Source of the DNA: Paguma larvata
Taxonomy: Eukaryota > Chordata > Mammalia > Carnivora > Viverridae
Assembly: GCA_030068075.1 (NCBI GenBank)
Contig: CM057826.1
Coordinates: 70,653,312 to 70,717,311, forward strand
DNA: 64,000 bases
Direction: 5' to 3'
The translations under genes and the position numbers were made by a program. The notes beneath the pieces were generated by a model. It was not told the origin of the DNA and did not search any database. It saw nothing but the letters and a program-made list of their open reading frames with translations. Numbering within the stretch: position 1 is the stretch's first letter; every line of letters begins with the position of its first letter. Below are positions 24,025-35,812 of the stretch, piece by piece.

Positions 24025-25134
24025 AAAGAAAATCTGAGCTCTGTATATCCTATAGGGTTATGTCACAATTTAAAAAGTTCTAGGTATTCTCTCTCAATAA
24101 CAGGAACTTGTCACCTTTCCTTTATAAATATGTTTCTTGTGTAACTCAAAGGTGTTACTGATTATTTATTATTTAATGTGCTTTATTACACAGGTTAAAA
24201 TCAGTATCCAAGCATTCGCGAAGTCATTTTATCATTGCTCACTATGAAATTTTATCAATGTTCCTCACTAATCCAAAAAATTTTCTTTGAAGTACAACTC
24301 AGATCTAATTCCTAACCTTCATGAATTTGTGCTCCCTGTCATTCCCAAATTAGCGCTGAATTCCAGCCGTTGACTAGAATTGTGATCAATTGTAGCCATT
24401 TATTTTAATGTAAAATTAATTGTTTATGGAGCTAATATTAATTGGACTCATTGGTCTCTCATTTAAAAAAATTAAATAGAGAAAATAAAGCAGCTTGCAA
24501 ACGATCACAATGAATTGCAGCATAAAGAGCCCCACCATTTCTTAATTGACTGAATATTAGTAAAATAACCTAAGAAAATTAGATTAGTTAAGCAGTCCCA
24601 GATGTCACTCCTGGACACTACTCTGTTTTTAATAGAATACTGAGATTTTAAAATGTTTGAAAATAAGAAACAAATGAGAAAAGAGATTAAAATTTTTCTT
24701 TCATGAGATACTTTATAACATAATTGGGAGTGACTGGAATCAGTCTTCTGAGTTGATGGCGAGTGCCTGTGAATATTTATTTCCAGGATTGATGAATATT
24801 TCTGATGCATCTTTTTTGGAGGAGTCACAGGTCAAAGTGGTGTTGAATAACACCTTCTTTGACCAAAGCCTCTAGTAAGAGATTCACCTGGAAACAATTT
24901 CCTACAATTTAACAAGGAGAAAAAAAAAAAAACTTTCCCACTTAAAGAATTATCTGGAGTTGAGTAAAATTTATGTCACTAGATTGACTGATGAAAGCAA
25001 ACATGTGAAGTGCTAAGGGAAGACAATACAGAGCTAAAGGTTCTTACAGATTTTCAATCGTTGACTAACACTTTAAGAATTCAATAAATTATATAACTTT
25101 GCCTAAAAATAAAATGAAGTGAGTCTTTTGTTTT
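24025..25134. other. Unassigned DNA with a candidate conserved element at 24180-24480
   Basis: No repeat recognised. The stretch 24340-24470 is rich in homeobox-type cores (ATTGTGATCAATTGTAGCC, AAAATTAATTGTTTATGGAG, CTAATATTAATTGGACTCAT) within otherwise complex sequence. This texture is typical of vertebrate conserved noncoding elements. Conservation cannot be tested here. Confidence 0.4.
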
Positions 25135-25340
25135 TTATTTTATTTAAAAGAAATTTTAATGTTTATTCATTTTCGGGAGATAGAGACAGAGCATGAGTAG
25201 GAGAGGGGCAGAGAGAGGAAGACAGAATCTGGCTGGTTAGCACAGAGCCCAAGGCCTGGCTTAAACTCAGGAAACCTGAGATCATGACCTGAGGCGAAGT
25301 CAGACACTTAGCTAACTGACTAAGCCAACGAGGTGCCTCT
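25135..25340 (-). mobile_element. Felid SINE, diverged
   Basis: Left T-rich tail, then TTTTAATGTTTATTCATTTT, AGACAGAGCATGAGTAGGAG, GTTAGCACAGAGCCCAAGGC, GATCATGACCTGAGGCGAAG and a head ending GAGGTGCCTC. There is an internal deletion of roughly 20 bp around GAATCTGGCTGGTTAG. No clear target duplication. Confidence 0.93.
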
Positions 25341-25405
25341 GATTTTTAAATAAATATGGGTCTATAAGTGGCTTTCTATATACAGTACTTAACATTATTG
25401 ATTTA

Positions 25406-25615
25406 ATTTTTTTTTTACATTTATTTATTTATGAGACATAGAGACAGAGCATGAGCAGGGGAAGGGCAGAGAGAGAGGGAGACACAGAATCCGAAGCAGG
25501 CTCCAGGCTCTGAGCTGTCAGCACAGAGCCTGAGCCGGGCTCGAACTCACAAACTGTGAGATCATGACCTGAGCCGAAGTCAGCCACTCAACCGACTGAG
25601 CCACCCAGGTGCCCC
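25406..25615 (-). mobile_element. Felid SINE, well preserved
   Basis: A canonical copy (GCTCCAGGCTCTGAGCTGTC, AACCGACTGAGCCACCCAGG). It has a perfect 13-bp target duplication, CATTATTGATTTA, at 25393-25405 and 25616-25628. It lies 65 bp from the previous SINE in the same orientation. Confidence 0.97.
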
Positions 25616-25834
25616 CATTATTGATTTATAAACATATATATATTCATTGGCAGTGCTGCTTTTTGTATAAAATTTATCTCATTTTGAGATTAGAGATACT
25701 CATGTTCATTCATTAATTTGCCAACTTTTTTTTCTAAAACTACTGACTACTTTCTTTGTACTATACTCTGTACTCAGCCTTGAGTACATAATAGTGGGGG
25801 GAAAAAGGAGACACTTTTTTTTCCCAGCTATATT

Positions 25835-26065
25835 GACTATACTGAGGTATAATTGACATATACCATTCTGCAAGTTTAAGGTGTGCAACGTGTTTTGATA
25901 TATATAAAATGATATATATTGTAATGATATACCATCATAATGATTTCATATACACACACATATACGCATCTATTACCTCACATAGTTACAATTTTTTTGT
26001 GGTGAGGACTGTTTAAATCTACTCTCTTAGCTACTGTCAAATACATAATGCACTATTGTTACCTA
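25835..26065 (-). mobile_element. Old L1 3'-UTR fragment
   Basis: ACTGAGGTATAATTGACATA, GTTTAAGGTGTGCAACGTG, TTGATATATA, CATCTATTACCTCACATAGT, TACAATTTTTTTGTGGTGAG and TCTTAGCTACTGTCAAATAC. This order is diagnostic of the reverse complement of older mammalian L1 3' UTRs (TATTGAGGTATAATTGACAT and ACATAGTTAC). Confidence 0.78.
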
Positions 26066-26807
26066 GGTATTTGCTTTTACAGTGCTTATAGTTTAAGTGG
26101 AACAAGTCTGGTGAGAAAGAAAGAAAAAACAAAACACTGATCAGTTGTTCGGTAAGCACCTTGTCATTAAATTGCAACTTTGGCTTAAAGAATTGTGTAT
26201 CTTGAACACTCTATGAAAACAGATTCACAAATAATACCACAGCTAGTCATCTGAATCTTATTAAAGCTTGTAAGATGAGAAATAAATTGCAGAATACTGC
26301 TAGAAAAATTCGATGGTAAGTGTGAATGGTCCTATGGATGGACAAGAAACATGATCAAAGCACTGACATTTCAGGGTGAGGGAGGTAGGTACCGAGGGAG
26401 GAGTGGTCAGGAATAGATAATTCCTGGCATAATTCATTCAATAATTCTCCATTATCTGTTTTGTTTAGAGTTGTTCCTGCTACCTATGACTCAAATATTC
26501 AAGTCTAAATGTTTTTCTCACAAAATGACATGTATGAATTGCAGATTACTTTTAACTATTGAAATAAGTTAATTTCTCTTGCCTCCTAATGTTGAAAAAT
26601 TATAGTTTTGATTATTAATATAATGAAATATCCAAAAGTGTTAAGTTTCAAGCTTTTAAAATCTTAATCAGGTAACTTTGATCATTTAACTCGTGTGAAG
26701 CTCAACATCGCGGGACCCTTAAAAGGATTTGGGTTAGATTCTCATTGTGAATACTTAACAAACGCAGACTAGAAGCAAAGTAGAATTCACAGGAGGATTA
26801 GTAATAA

Positions 26808-26810
<3 letters not shown>

Positions 26811-26853
<43 letters not shown>
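26811..26853. repeat. (GT)21 microsatellite
   Basis: Twenty-one uninterrupted GT units preceded by AATAACAC and followed by GGCAGGGGGTAGGGGGG. It is long and pure enough to be polymorphic. Confidence 0.97.
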
Positions 26854-26854
<1 letters not shown>

Positions 26855-28831
26855 CAGGGGGTAGGGGGGTTCAGAGAGGGTGAAGTAGTGGGGCCGTAGT
26901 AATACAGTGGTCCTCAGGAACATTTTCTATACTCTCTACCTATCGAAACAGCATAGGTCAGGAGAGAAGAAAGTAGAAAGACTGTCATGGGATGTATTCC
27001 CAGAAAGGTAGGATGAAAGGGACTTGTAATAAGTCTCCTTTTTAACCATGTGTCTGACTGACAACAGAATGAGACCATCAGTCTTTATATGTAAGAGTAT
27101 GTGAAATTAAGATCACTGTGAAAAACAGTGGGTGGCAGTGTGGGGACTGTGGTGCTGCGACATACTGAACTCCAGGGACAGGATGTACAGTCTTTTCCTG
27201 AGTGGACACCTATGTGGTTTTCACATCCGCTTGTTGTAAGAATTTAGTGAATGAACACTAAAATTCAGCGAGTAGAGTGTACAAGATATAGAAAAGTATA
27301 ACACAAATTTAGGGCATAGAAGGTACAAACCAGACGACGCCAAGGACTTAGACTTACAAAATAACAGAATGTTCTACTAGTCACAATATTCATAAAACTA
27401 AAGTTTGAAATATGTGAGTAACTCGGGGTACAGAGACAGACTATAGGAGGTCATTGGATGTGCAACCTAGTCCAGGCAGGTTTGGGAACCTGGAGTTCCC
27501 CATCTTCCTATGGCATGTGTTTGTTCTTGATCTGTGATCAAACAGTAAGGATTGGACCTTAGGAACTGCAGTTTCCTTAAGCCTGGGAAGTTCAGAGGTG
27601 GATGGAACTATAAATTACTTTAAATTACTTCTTACTCCTGCTTTTATTGTGAGTCTCACTATAACACTAGCATACATAATATATGCAACATAATTTCAAA
27701 CATAATGGGACACTCAGGCAAATTAGTATTTGTCTCCACATAAATACAGAGGAAAATGCCTCTGCTTTTATCTACAGCAAGAGGAAATGCTTTCATTTGT
27801 TGAATATCTAGTGCCAATGCATATAACTGGACTAAGAATTTTTTTTCGCTTCTCTTGGTCATTGTTTTAGTTGATACTAAATTGGGAAGCCAAATGAATG
27901 GCTAATTATTACCACAAAAATAATTTTAATGTACCATTTATCTATAAGGTAATCACTGATGCATCACAGGTATAAAGACTGCATTGGTTATATTGAATGA
28001 GTTCAAATTTTAATCTATAGTTTTCCTTAAGTAACTATTACATTTATTTATTTCCACTAAAGACAGAAAGAAAATATTTTGAATTAGTAAAATGGTTTTG
28101 AAGATACCTGAAAGTATCTTTGAAAACTAAAATGTTTTTAGTTTTATCATTCCTTTCAAATAATTATTATTATAATTATTATTTATACTTTTATTATTAT
28201 TATTTATTCTCGATGGCCCTGATTCTCTGAACAAAATTTTCTTCCTAAAATAAGTGATTTGATTAGCCTTCTTCAATTATCATTTTTAGGTTTACTTTTA
28301 AAGTAGTTGAATTAAATTTTTCACTTAGTAACTGACTTAGGAACCGATTTAACTTTTATGAGTGCTAAGTAAAACCTTGTTTTCAAGCTGACTATAACCA
28401 AAGTGCACACATCTTTTGAGTTTTATGAAATTTGAACATTTTCCATTTTCCCCTTTAATTAAAATCTTATTTCACTGCTCTATTTTCCCTATTTTTCTCT
28501 GAGTAGTTGAAACAAGTGTAAATGGGAAATTTCAAAAGAATGGGAACACTTGGCCGTATTTCTGGCTGATCAAGAAGCAGAAAATGCAGGAAATCTAATG
28601 AGAAAGCTTATTATTATGATTTGCACAGCTCAGCTTTTGCATAATCAAGCATGTCAATGCACTCACACATTTGCGAATGCTGCTTAGAACCACACATCTG
28701 AATCTTTTTAATGTTTCTCCATTACCATTGCTTTTGCTGCCCCACTCAGGAAGCCATCATCCGTGACCCCAATTTTCAAAATGGGCCAGCTAAAAACAAA
28801 GACTGGATGTGTTTCCTAATCTCATCAAACC

Positions 28832-28852
28832 TTTTTTTTTTTTTTTTTTTTT
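28832..28852. repeat. T21 homopolymer
   Basis: Uninterrupted T run, followed by AGCAGAATGAAAACAGG. No retroelement body was recognised on either side. Confidence 0.9.
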
Positions 28853-30379
28853 AGCAGAATGAAAACAGGTGGTGTTCTCAATTTTTAAAGGAGACGAATT
28901 ATGAACTGTAATCTGAATATGGCTGTGATTATCCAGGTACAATTGCTCACATGAAAGCTGGTAAAATTGTAGAAGAAACTATGTAATATTCAGGTGATCT
29001 TTGTTAGCATCTGTGGTGATTTTGATCCCTTGATATCATGCAGCACTCCAGTTAATGTTCTAGGAACATATGTTGCTATTTGTCAATACGATAGTGTAAT
29101 ACATATGCATGAAGGAGGGTGTCATGCCAAGGAAACAGCATCCACATCCTCTCAAAAGAATTGATATAAGTAGTAAGTACCTTTCATTCCCTTTCTCACC
29201 TTTCCCTCGTCCTTATATTTAACATTCACATTAAAACATGATGAAATGATGAGGCATTGTAAGAGTTGGGTATTAGAGTTGGCATTATTTTCAAAATCTG
29301 GTCAGTGAATAAAGATAAATAGTATATGACTATCCATTTTATGACTACTTATTATTATTATAGTTATTTTATTGTATTTATGATTATTAAATAAATGATT
29401 ACATCAGTGATTCTGAATAAGAGAAAAGAATTTCAAAAACATATTTTTCACATTATTATGTATAATAGGGTAAAATAAAATTTAAGTGCCAATAATTAGT
29501 GATTCCTAAAAGACTTTATGAATAAGAAAGAAAACATAGATGATGGTAAAATTCAGTGCCTTTGTGGCTGACTGAAGAATCCCTTACAAATGTTGCTATT
29601 TCATGGATTCCTGATGACCTGAAAAGGCTGCAGGTGGTCAGGTGACATGGGAGCAAGGATCTAAAACTAATATTCAGAAAGAGGACATTGAGGCCTTTTT
29701 CATCAAACATATACATGGCACATAAGCTATGAGAGCTAACCAATATTATAAAGAACAGGGTCAGAATACAAAGTGATGTCAACAACATGAAAAGACTAGC
29801 AACAAATAATAAGATGACATTTTAAACATTAAATGGAAACAATTTATCTTAGCCTGGAAAAAACATTTCTTTTTCCCTGCAAATATAACATAGCATGGGA
29901 AACATGAGGCACAACAAAACACGTGTTAGGGATTTTAACTGGTGAAAAGATCAATAAGAAACAACAGCAGGATGAGTAAAAGAATATTTAGGATGCATCA
30001 CTCTTTGGAAAGAACTGTATGTGTTCCAACACATATTTTACTGTCTTTCCATAAGCTTACATTTCTAGGCCTAATTTTGAAACTGAATGAGTATATTAGA
30101 GTTTAATATCCTTTCAGTATCCTGACAGAAAGAAAAATCAAAGCTTGTTGACCATCTGCCTCCTAAGATATGATCAAGATTCTACTTAATACATTAGGTA
30201 TGATCTACTCAAGGTAGACCTCAGACATTCTAGACCTTAAATTCATGCAGATAATTAATTAAAAATATTTACTAAGATTCAATTATGGGCCAATAACTAT
30301 ACAAAGAACAAATACTAGTCTTTCTCTGAAAGAAGTAACTACAAATATTAGAAAGGCTATCTTCATAAATATATTTCTC

Positions 30380-30690
30380 ACTATTATATATTTTAGGGAA
30401 AGCAAAAAATAATTGCACAGGAAAAATGGAAGAAAAGATAGGTAACTGTTCTATAACATGGGAGGATATTGTTAAAAATAGTACTTCTCAGAACTGTATA
30501 ACAATGTAAATTTGTTCATGTCAATACACTATTAAAATAGCAGAAAATTTAGATATTTATAATATGATCACAATTATGTAAAGAGTTAAAAAAAGCACAC
30601 AAAAATGTCCTAAAGCATATATAAGTGAACAATACTGAACTAGAAATATAAGGTTTCTGACAAATACAGGAAAGAACATGAAACGACAAT
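30380..30690 (+). mobile_element. Possible old L1 3' fragment
   Basis: TTATAATATGATCACAATTA, TGTAAAGAGTTAAAAAAAGC, ACACAAAAATGTCC and TAAGGTTTCTGACAAA resemble the older L1 3' end (ATAGTATGATCCCATTT, GTGTAAAA, a CTGGAAGG-type segment). Decay is heavy. Confidence 0.35.
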
Positions 30691-31205
30691 TCACAAACCT
30701 AGAAAGTTACCTGGTAAACAAATATACAAGAATTCTAACTTGTTCAAGAGAATCAAGTAAACCTAATTGAAAATGCTAATATAGGTTTATTTCTCTTAAT
30801 AAGTAAAAAAATATATATATACAATAATACATGATATCAAAATTGCAACCACAAAAAGGATATGCATTCACGACTCTTACCGAATATTTTGTTAGAATAT
30901 TTATCAGAAGCTATAAATTCACACACTTTGACCCTACCCATACTTAATTTCTATTTGATCATGAGACATTTTCCTATGCAAAAATAAAACCAAGACAGAA
31001 GTTCTAACTATGTAAATGGTTCCTGAAATGTTACATGAAACTTCTGAGGGCAGTCAATGTCCTCAATGATAAATGAATGGTCAATTAGATTATGGTTGTT
31101 CTCTCAGTGGAAATAATTTATGAAGGTTTTTTTAACGGTATGTAGGTATAGGATCAAATGAAAGTCAGGTCATGATTGTAAACACATTATTATTTAAAGC
31201 TACAA

Positions 31206-31300
31206 AAAGGGGTGCCTGGCTGGCTAGGTGGGTAAAGCATGCGACTTCTATCTTGGGGTCATGAGTTCCAGCCCCATATACGGCATGGAGCCTGCTTAAA
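31206..31300 (+). mobile_element. Short, older carnivore SINE
   Basis: The head GGGGTGCCTGGCTGGCTAGG is followed by GGTAAAGCATGCGACTTC, TATCTTGGGGTCATGAGTTC, CAGCCCCATATACGGCATGG and AGCCTGCTTAAAT. The compact layout is that of the older carnivore type. The tail has become a 60-bp TA tract (31301-31360). Confidence 0.85.
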
Positions 31301-31360
31301 TATATATATATTTATATTTTTACATATATTATATTTATATATATATATATATATATATTA
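31301..31360. repeat. TA-rich tract (SINE tail expansion)
   Basis: TATATATATATTTATA-type sequence ending in an uninterrupted (AT)n, starting exactly where the SINE A-tail is expected. Confidence 0.8.
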
Positions 31361-31449
31361 AATGGAACTTTTAAACAGTGACAATAATTTTGCTAGGTTG
31401 GTTGAATGATGGGAAGATTTCCACACAGCATATTCTATTCTATTTTCCC

Positions 31450-31500
31450 TTCTCTTCTCTTCTCTTCTCTTCTCTTCTCTTCTCTTCTCTTCTCTTCTCT
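31450..31500. repeat. (CTTCT)n pentanucleotide array
   Basis: About ten units of TTCTC with almost no interruption, immediately left of the poly-T tail of a minus-strand SINE. Read on the SINE strand it is (AGAAG)n following the A-tail. The 90-codon minus frame over it produces an artificial charged repeat (RREEK). Confidence 0.95.
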
Positions 31501-31626
31501 TTATTCTATTTTTTTTTTTAAGTTGGTTCCAACTCAGTGTGGGGCTTGAACTCGCAACTTTGAGATCAAGACCTGAGCTGAGATCAAGAGTTGAATGCTT
31601 AACCAACGAGCCATCCAGGTACCCAA
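31501..31626 (-). mobile_element. Short, older carnivore SINE
   Basis: TTTATTCTATTTTTTTTTTT, AAGTTGGTTCCAACTCAGTG, TGGGGCTTGAACTCGCAAC, GATCAAGAGTTGAATGCTTA and the head ACCAACGAGCCATCCAGGTA plus CCC. The target duplication is unclear because the pentanucleotide array sits at the 3' side. Confidence 0.87.
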
Positions 31627-34138
31627 ACACTGAATTCTTTTAATATATAGTTAAAAATATAATAATACTTAGAACCAAAAATTAAGTCTGGGATGTATGT
31701 GTATTACTTATGACACTGAAGCAAATCTTACATGAGTTAGTGGAGAAGTAAAGAAACTTGAGAAAATAGATGAGTAAAATCTTTGAATATTACTGATATT
31801 TAAGAAATAGGCAAAGGATGATGACTTGCCTTAGCCTGATTAGGATGAAAAAAGCAGGCTGAAAAATACTGACTCAGCTATTAGGCCAAAAAAGACTGAT
31901 TCGGCTACTTTATCTCCAAAAAAGAAAAAAAAAATCAGTTCTTCATGAGGGCCGGTACTATACCTGCTAAAGTAGCTTCCTTTCCTCCCTAATTACCCTT
32001 GAATACAAACAACAGACCATAGCTGCTATGAAGTAACCAGTGTACGTTTCTCCACCTCCAGAACCTGTAATAACTGATGTGCTTGTTTGCAATTTAGCAG
32101 TAGCAAACTCGAGTCAAAGCTGACAGTTTTTGGATTGGCTTCAAGGAGGCTGTGGACAGGATAAAAGGCTCTTTATAGAAGCTGTCTGTTCTGATCCTCT
32201 CTCTAAAAACCAGGAGAGCTACTCCAGCAGATGGTGAAATAGGGTGGGTGAAGCTACATGGCTGAAAGTAGTGTTCAGTCATACTCAAACCAGGCAAAAG
32301 CAGAAATGAAGTGTCTCCCTTTCTCTTCCTGAGTCTGGATATGTATGTCTAATTGCATTGTAGTTTCCCTGATGTTCCCCCACACCCATCATCTTCTCTA
32401 GGTAATAGATTAATGCCAATCTCCAGACCACCATCATCACCTCTCAGCTCAAAAATATCACTTTCTTAGTCAAAACTAAGGAGATGGCAAGCCCAGGTCC
32501 TCTTGTTGCATATGCATCAGAGAGTACAGCAGAAGTATCTAACTGAAGGTTGGGAACAGGGGATGGGTTTTCACTTGACGATTGACCTAATGTATTTTGT
32601 CAGCAAATCTTCAGTAAAGTACTTCACCATACGGATCCAAATTCTAGGCCGAACAGGGGGTCTAGAACATTACTAAAATGTCCATCCAATGTATTGAATA
32701 TATTCAGTAATATATTACTGAACACCTATCAATCTGGCACCGGGAAACATTGAAATAAATATGATTTTCTTAAAGGTTTCTAACATTTAACAGATGAAGA
32801 AAAACATGTGAAAATATGTACAATATCTTGGTATGTGTTAATAATGGTACAGATATAAAATTATACCACAAGTAAGAAGAAGTACATGCTATGAGTAAGG
32901 GGTAAAACAGAGGCCAGAGTATAAGGGAAGTGTTCTTTGTACAGTCTAGAAATTATGGCAGAAATTCTGCTGGAGAATTTTAGATCATTCCAGGCAGAAG
33001 GAAAACATGAATGAGGTAGAGACTCATGAGAAGATCAATCATTTTAGAAAAGGTTTCAGTGGTTCTTTGTGACCAGAGCAAAGGGTATTTGCTAAAGAGG
33101 GCTAGGGTGTGAGCTAACCAGGAAGGTATTTTGGAGTATGTATTTTAAAAAGGGAAGAGTGGAGTTAGGATCATATTTCTTGAGGCTGTAAAAATAATAT
33201 AAGCGAGAGATGTTGAGATACTCAAACGGGCACAGGAATGAGAGGAGGACTGAAAGTAGATATATTTTAGAATATGCGAAATCTTTAGAATGGAGATTCA
33301 CAGAACTTTCACTGATAAGGTGTAGCTTCCCTAAACAAATATGTTCCTTTACTTGATGATTTAGAAATGTCTTCATTAAAATTTATGCATTGAGGTATAG
33401 CTAACATTTTATTTCATCCTGGTTTCCTCCATAAGCAGACCCTTTTATAGGTACAAGTGGTTACAAGAATAACTAGTAGGAAAGCGGGAGCATGAGACAG
33501 AGAAGGAAAGGAAGTTAATATAGGTACATAAGTGTGCAAATTACCTTTGTAAGTTACTGAAACTCAGTCCCACTAGAAATGCTTCCAAGTTATTCCACCC
33601 AAAGTGTGATTCCCATTCATCGACTCCATCCATCAACTAGTTGTATACTACTCATTGGGGCATTAAATTGTTTGCACTCTGTCTTGACCCTTGCCCACAG
33701 ACTGAGAATATTTTTACAGCCCGAGAATGCCTCCAGACATGGAGTCACAGGTGTTTGTAGTAAGAAGCTGTCAGAACTGTGAGTGTCAAGAAGATTTGGG
33801 TGGGGCTACAAAGCATCTGTTACACACATCAAACCATTATTTCTCAACTGAGGATTTACATATGGATTTCTACAATAACTTATAACGTAAATTAACATTT
33901 TACTTAATGTAGCTTAAGCATATTATGAATCTGGAGAGTGAGTTTAAATTTGTTTGCTATCTGATAGTTTCAGTGATGAAGTGCCACATCATGTTAACAT
34001 GTATAAATTTTAAAAAGTAAATAAGAAAAAAACAGTCATGGCATGTTACATGAATGGAGATTTCAGAGAATTTCAAATAGAGAAAAGTAGAAAATTTTAT
34101 TCACATGGTCATAGTCCAAACTCATAGAGACATACTCT
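31627..34138. other. Unassigned DNA, possibly with an unnamed LTR-like block at 31820-32290
   Basis: No gene recognised. The stretch 31820-32290 has LTR-like texture: a GATAAAAGGCTC promoter-like box at about 32159 and GTTCTGATCCTCTCTC soon after. No termini or target duplication could be fixed, so it is not called as an element. The frames at 33092-33376 and 33579-33782 resemble no known protein. Confidence 0.35.
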
Positions 34139-34568
34139 TATGAGTTGAATTGTGCCCTACCCCTATTCATATGCTGAAGTACTAACACCAGTAAATGCGA
34201 CCTTATGTGGAAATAGAGTCATTAGAGATATAATTAATTAAGATAAAGCAGTTAGGGTGGTCTCTCATTCACCATGACCAGTATCCTTAGAAAAAGTGGA
34301 AATTTGGACAGAGACGCACACATTTCACCATGTGACAGTGAAGGCAGAGATCTACAACCCAAGTAATGCCAAAGAATGGCAGCAAACCAACGGAAGCTAG
34401 GGGAGAAGCATGGGTCAGATTCTTCTTCACAGTTCTCAGTAGGCACCAACCCTGTCAACACCATGATCTTAGACTTCTGGCCTCCAGAAATAGGAGATAA
34501 TAAATCTCAGTTGTTTAAACCATCTAGTTTGTGGTTCTTTGTTATGGCAATCCTAGCAAACTAAGACA
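34139..34568 (+). mobile_element. Old MaLR-like solo LTR
   Basis: About 430 bp matching a common eutherian LTR-type repeat along its length. It starts TATGAGTTGAATTGTGCCCT and continues GACCTTATGTGGAAATAGAG, TCATTAGAGATATAATTAAT and AAGTGGAAATTTGGACAGAG. It then has AATGCCAAAGAATGGCAGCA, AACCAACGGAAGCTAGGGGA and GGCACCAACCCTGTCAACAC, and ends CTTTGTTATGGCAATCCTAG plus CAAACTAAGACA. The subfamily was not assigned. The overlapping frames at 34252-34564 on both strands are by-products. Confidence 0.65.
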
Positions 34569-34936
34569 TATAACAAAGTAAAATAAAACTCATATCTTAG
34601 CTGGAAATACCAAATATCAGGATCATAGTGTAACTAGAATACTTAATCATTATTCATCCTCTTAGGTTAATGTTAATTTCACTTTTAAAAATTGCTTTTC
34701 TAGTTTTATTTGCATTTATTCTTATAGTTTTATTATTATGGTATGCAACAATTATAAGCATAAGGAATTTATAATTACATTATAATTTATAATTTGAAGT
34801 TAATATTTTAATAAAAATAAATTAATGATTATTAACTAAGAATATTATCTTTTAAAAGGGCTCAATTTAAAAGAAACTTGGAGATATCCTGCCTTAAACT
34901 ATTGGCATCTTTTTCTTATTAGCATGTATTGATCAA

Positions 34937-35260
34937 CATGATGGTTAATTTAGTGTGTCAACTTGACTGGGCTAAGGGATGCCCAAAGAGCTGGTAAATC
35001 ATTTGCATGTGTGTCTATGAGAAAGTCTCCAAAAGGGATTAGCATTTGAATCAATGGCTGAGTAAAGAGTATTGTCCTCACCAATGCAAGTGGGCATCAT
35101 CCAATTCCTTGAGGGCCTGAATAGAACAAATAGGTGGAAGAAGGGAAAATTCCCTCTCTCTGAACTGAGACATGAAAACCACTTCCTCCTGCCTTAGGAA
35201 CTCTTGGTTCTTCTACCACTGGCCACTCAGTTCTCTTCCAGTTTCTCATCTTTACGTTTG
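34937..35260 (+). mobile_element. Old LTR-like repeat, unit 1 of 2
   Basis: ATGGTTAATTTAGTGTGTCA, ACTTGACTGGGCTAAGGGAT, GCCCAAAGAGCTGGTAAATC, GGGATTAGCATTTGAATC, AATGCAAGTGGGCATCATCC and GAGGGCCTGAATAGAAC. I recognise this as a frequent eutherian interspersed repeat of LTR-like structure but cannot name the family. Its 3' end is lost in the G8 and T23 runs at 35263-35300. Confidence 0.6.
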
Positions 35261-35262
35261 GC

Positions 35263-35300
35263 GGGGGGGGAGCAATCTTTTTTTTTTTTTTTTTTTTTTT
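35263..35300. repeat. G8 run and T23 run
   Basis: GGCGGGGGGGGAGCAATC followed by 23 consecutive T. The frame reading K/P-rich peptide here is an artefact. Confidence 0.9.
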
Positions 35301-35436
35301 GTCACTGAATACCTGTAACCATACAACTAAAAAATGTGGCAATTGGAAACTTTGAGATTAATATCTCGGGTGGATTGCATGATTTCCAGGACAAGAGTAC
35401 TGACTAATCCAGCTCCATGAAAGCACCTGTGGCAGT

Positions 35437-35812
35437 TACCGAGTTTATGTATTAACTTGGCTGGGCTAAAGTGCCTAGATATTTGGTCAAATATTATTCT
35501 GGATGTTTCCATAAGAGTGTTTTGGCATGAGATTAACATTTAAATTGGTGAACTTTGAGTAAAGTATATTGTCCTCCCTAATATGAGTGGGCCTTATCCA
35601 AAAGAACAAAAACTGACTTATCTGAAAAAAGAAGAATTTCTATTGGCAGATGTATTTTGACTTGAACTGGAAGTTTGGTTCTGCCCTCCATCTCTTGTTT
35701 ACCAGCCTACTGTGAAGATTTTGAACATGTTGTGCTCCATACTACATGAAATAATTCCTAAAAAATAATATTTTATCTATCTATAATTATCTATCTGTCT
35801 ATCTATCTATCG

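Larger units (their letters stand above)
26070..30379. other. Unassigned DNA, with a GT array and a poly-T run
   Basis: No gene or clear mobile element. It includes the (GT)n microsatellite at 26811-26853 and a 21-base T run at 28832-28852. The complex stretch at 28500-28720 contains AGCTCAGCTTTTGCATAATC and could be conserved noncoding sequence. Open frames at 27659-27862 and 29516-29788 (minus) resemble nothing known. Confidence 0.4.

Noticed and set aside
31358..31630. Minus frame encoding a charged RREEK repeat
   Set aside because: It is a translation of the (CTTCT)n microsatellite joined to a SINE.
33369..33440. Short L1-like phrase TGCATTGAGGTATAGCTAAC
   Set aside because: Only about 20 bp resemble the old L1 3' UTR and the following sequence does not continue the match.
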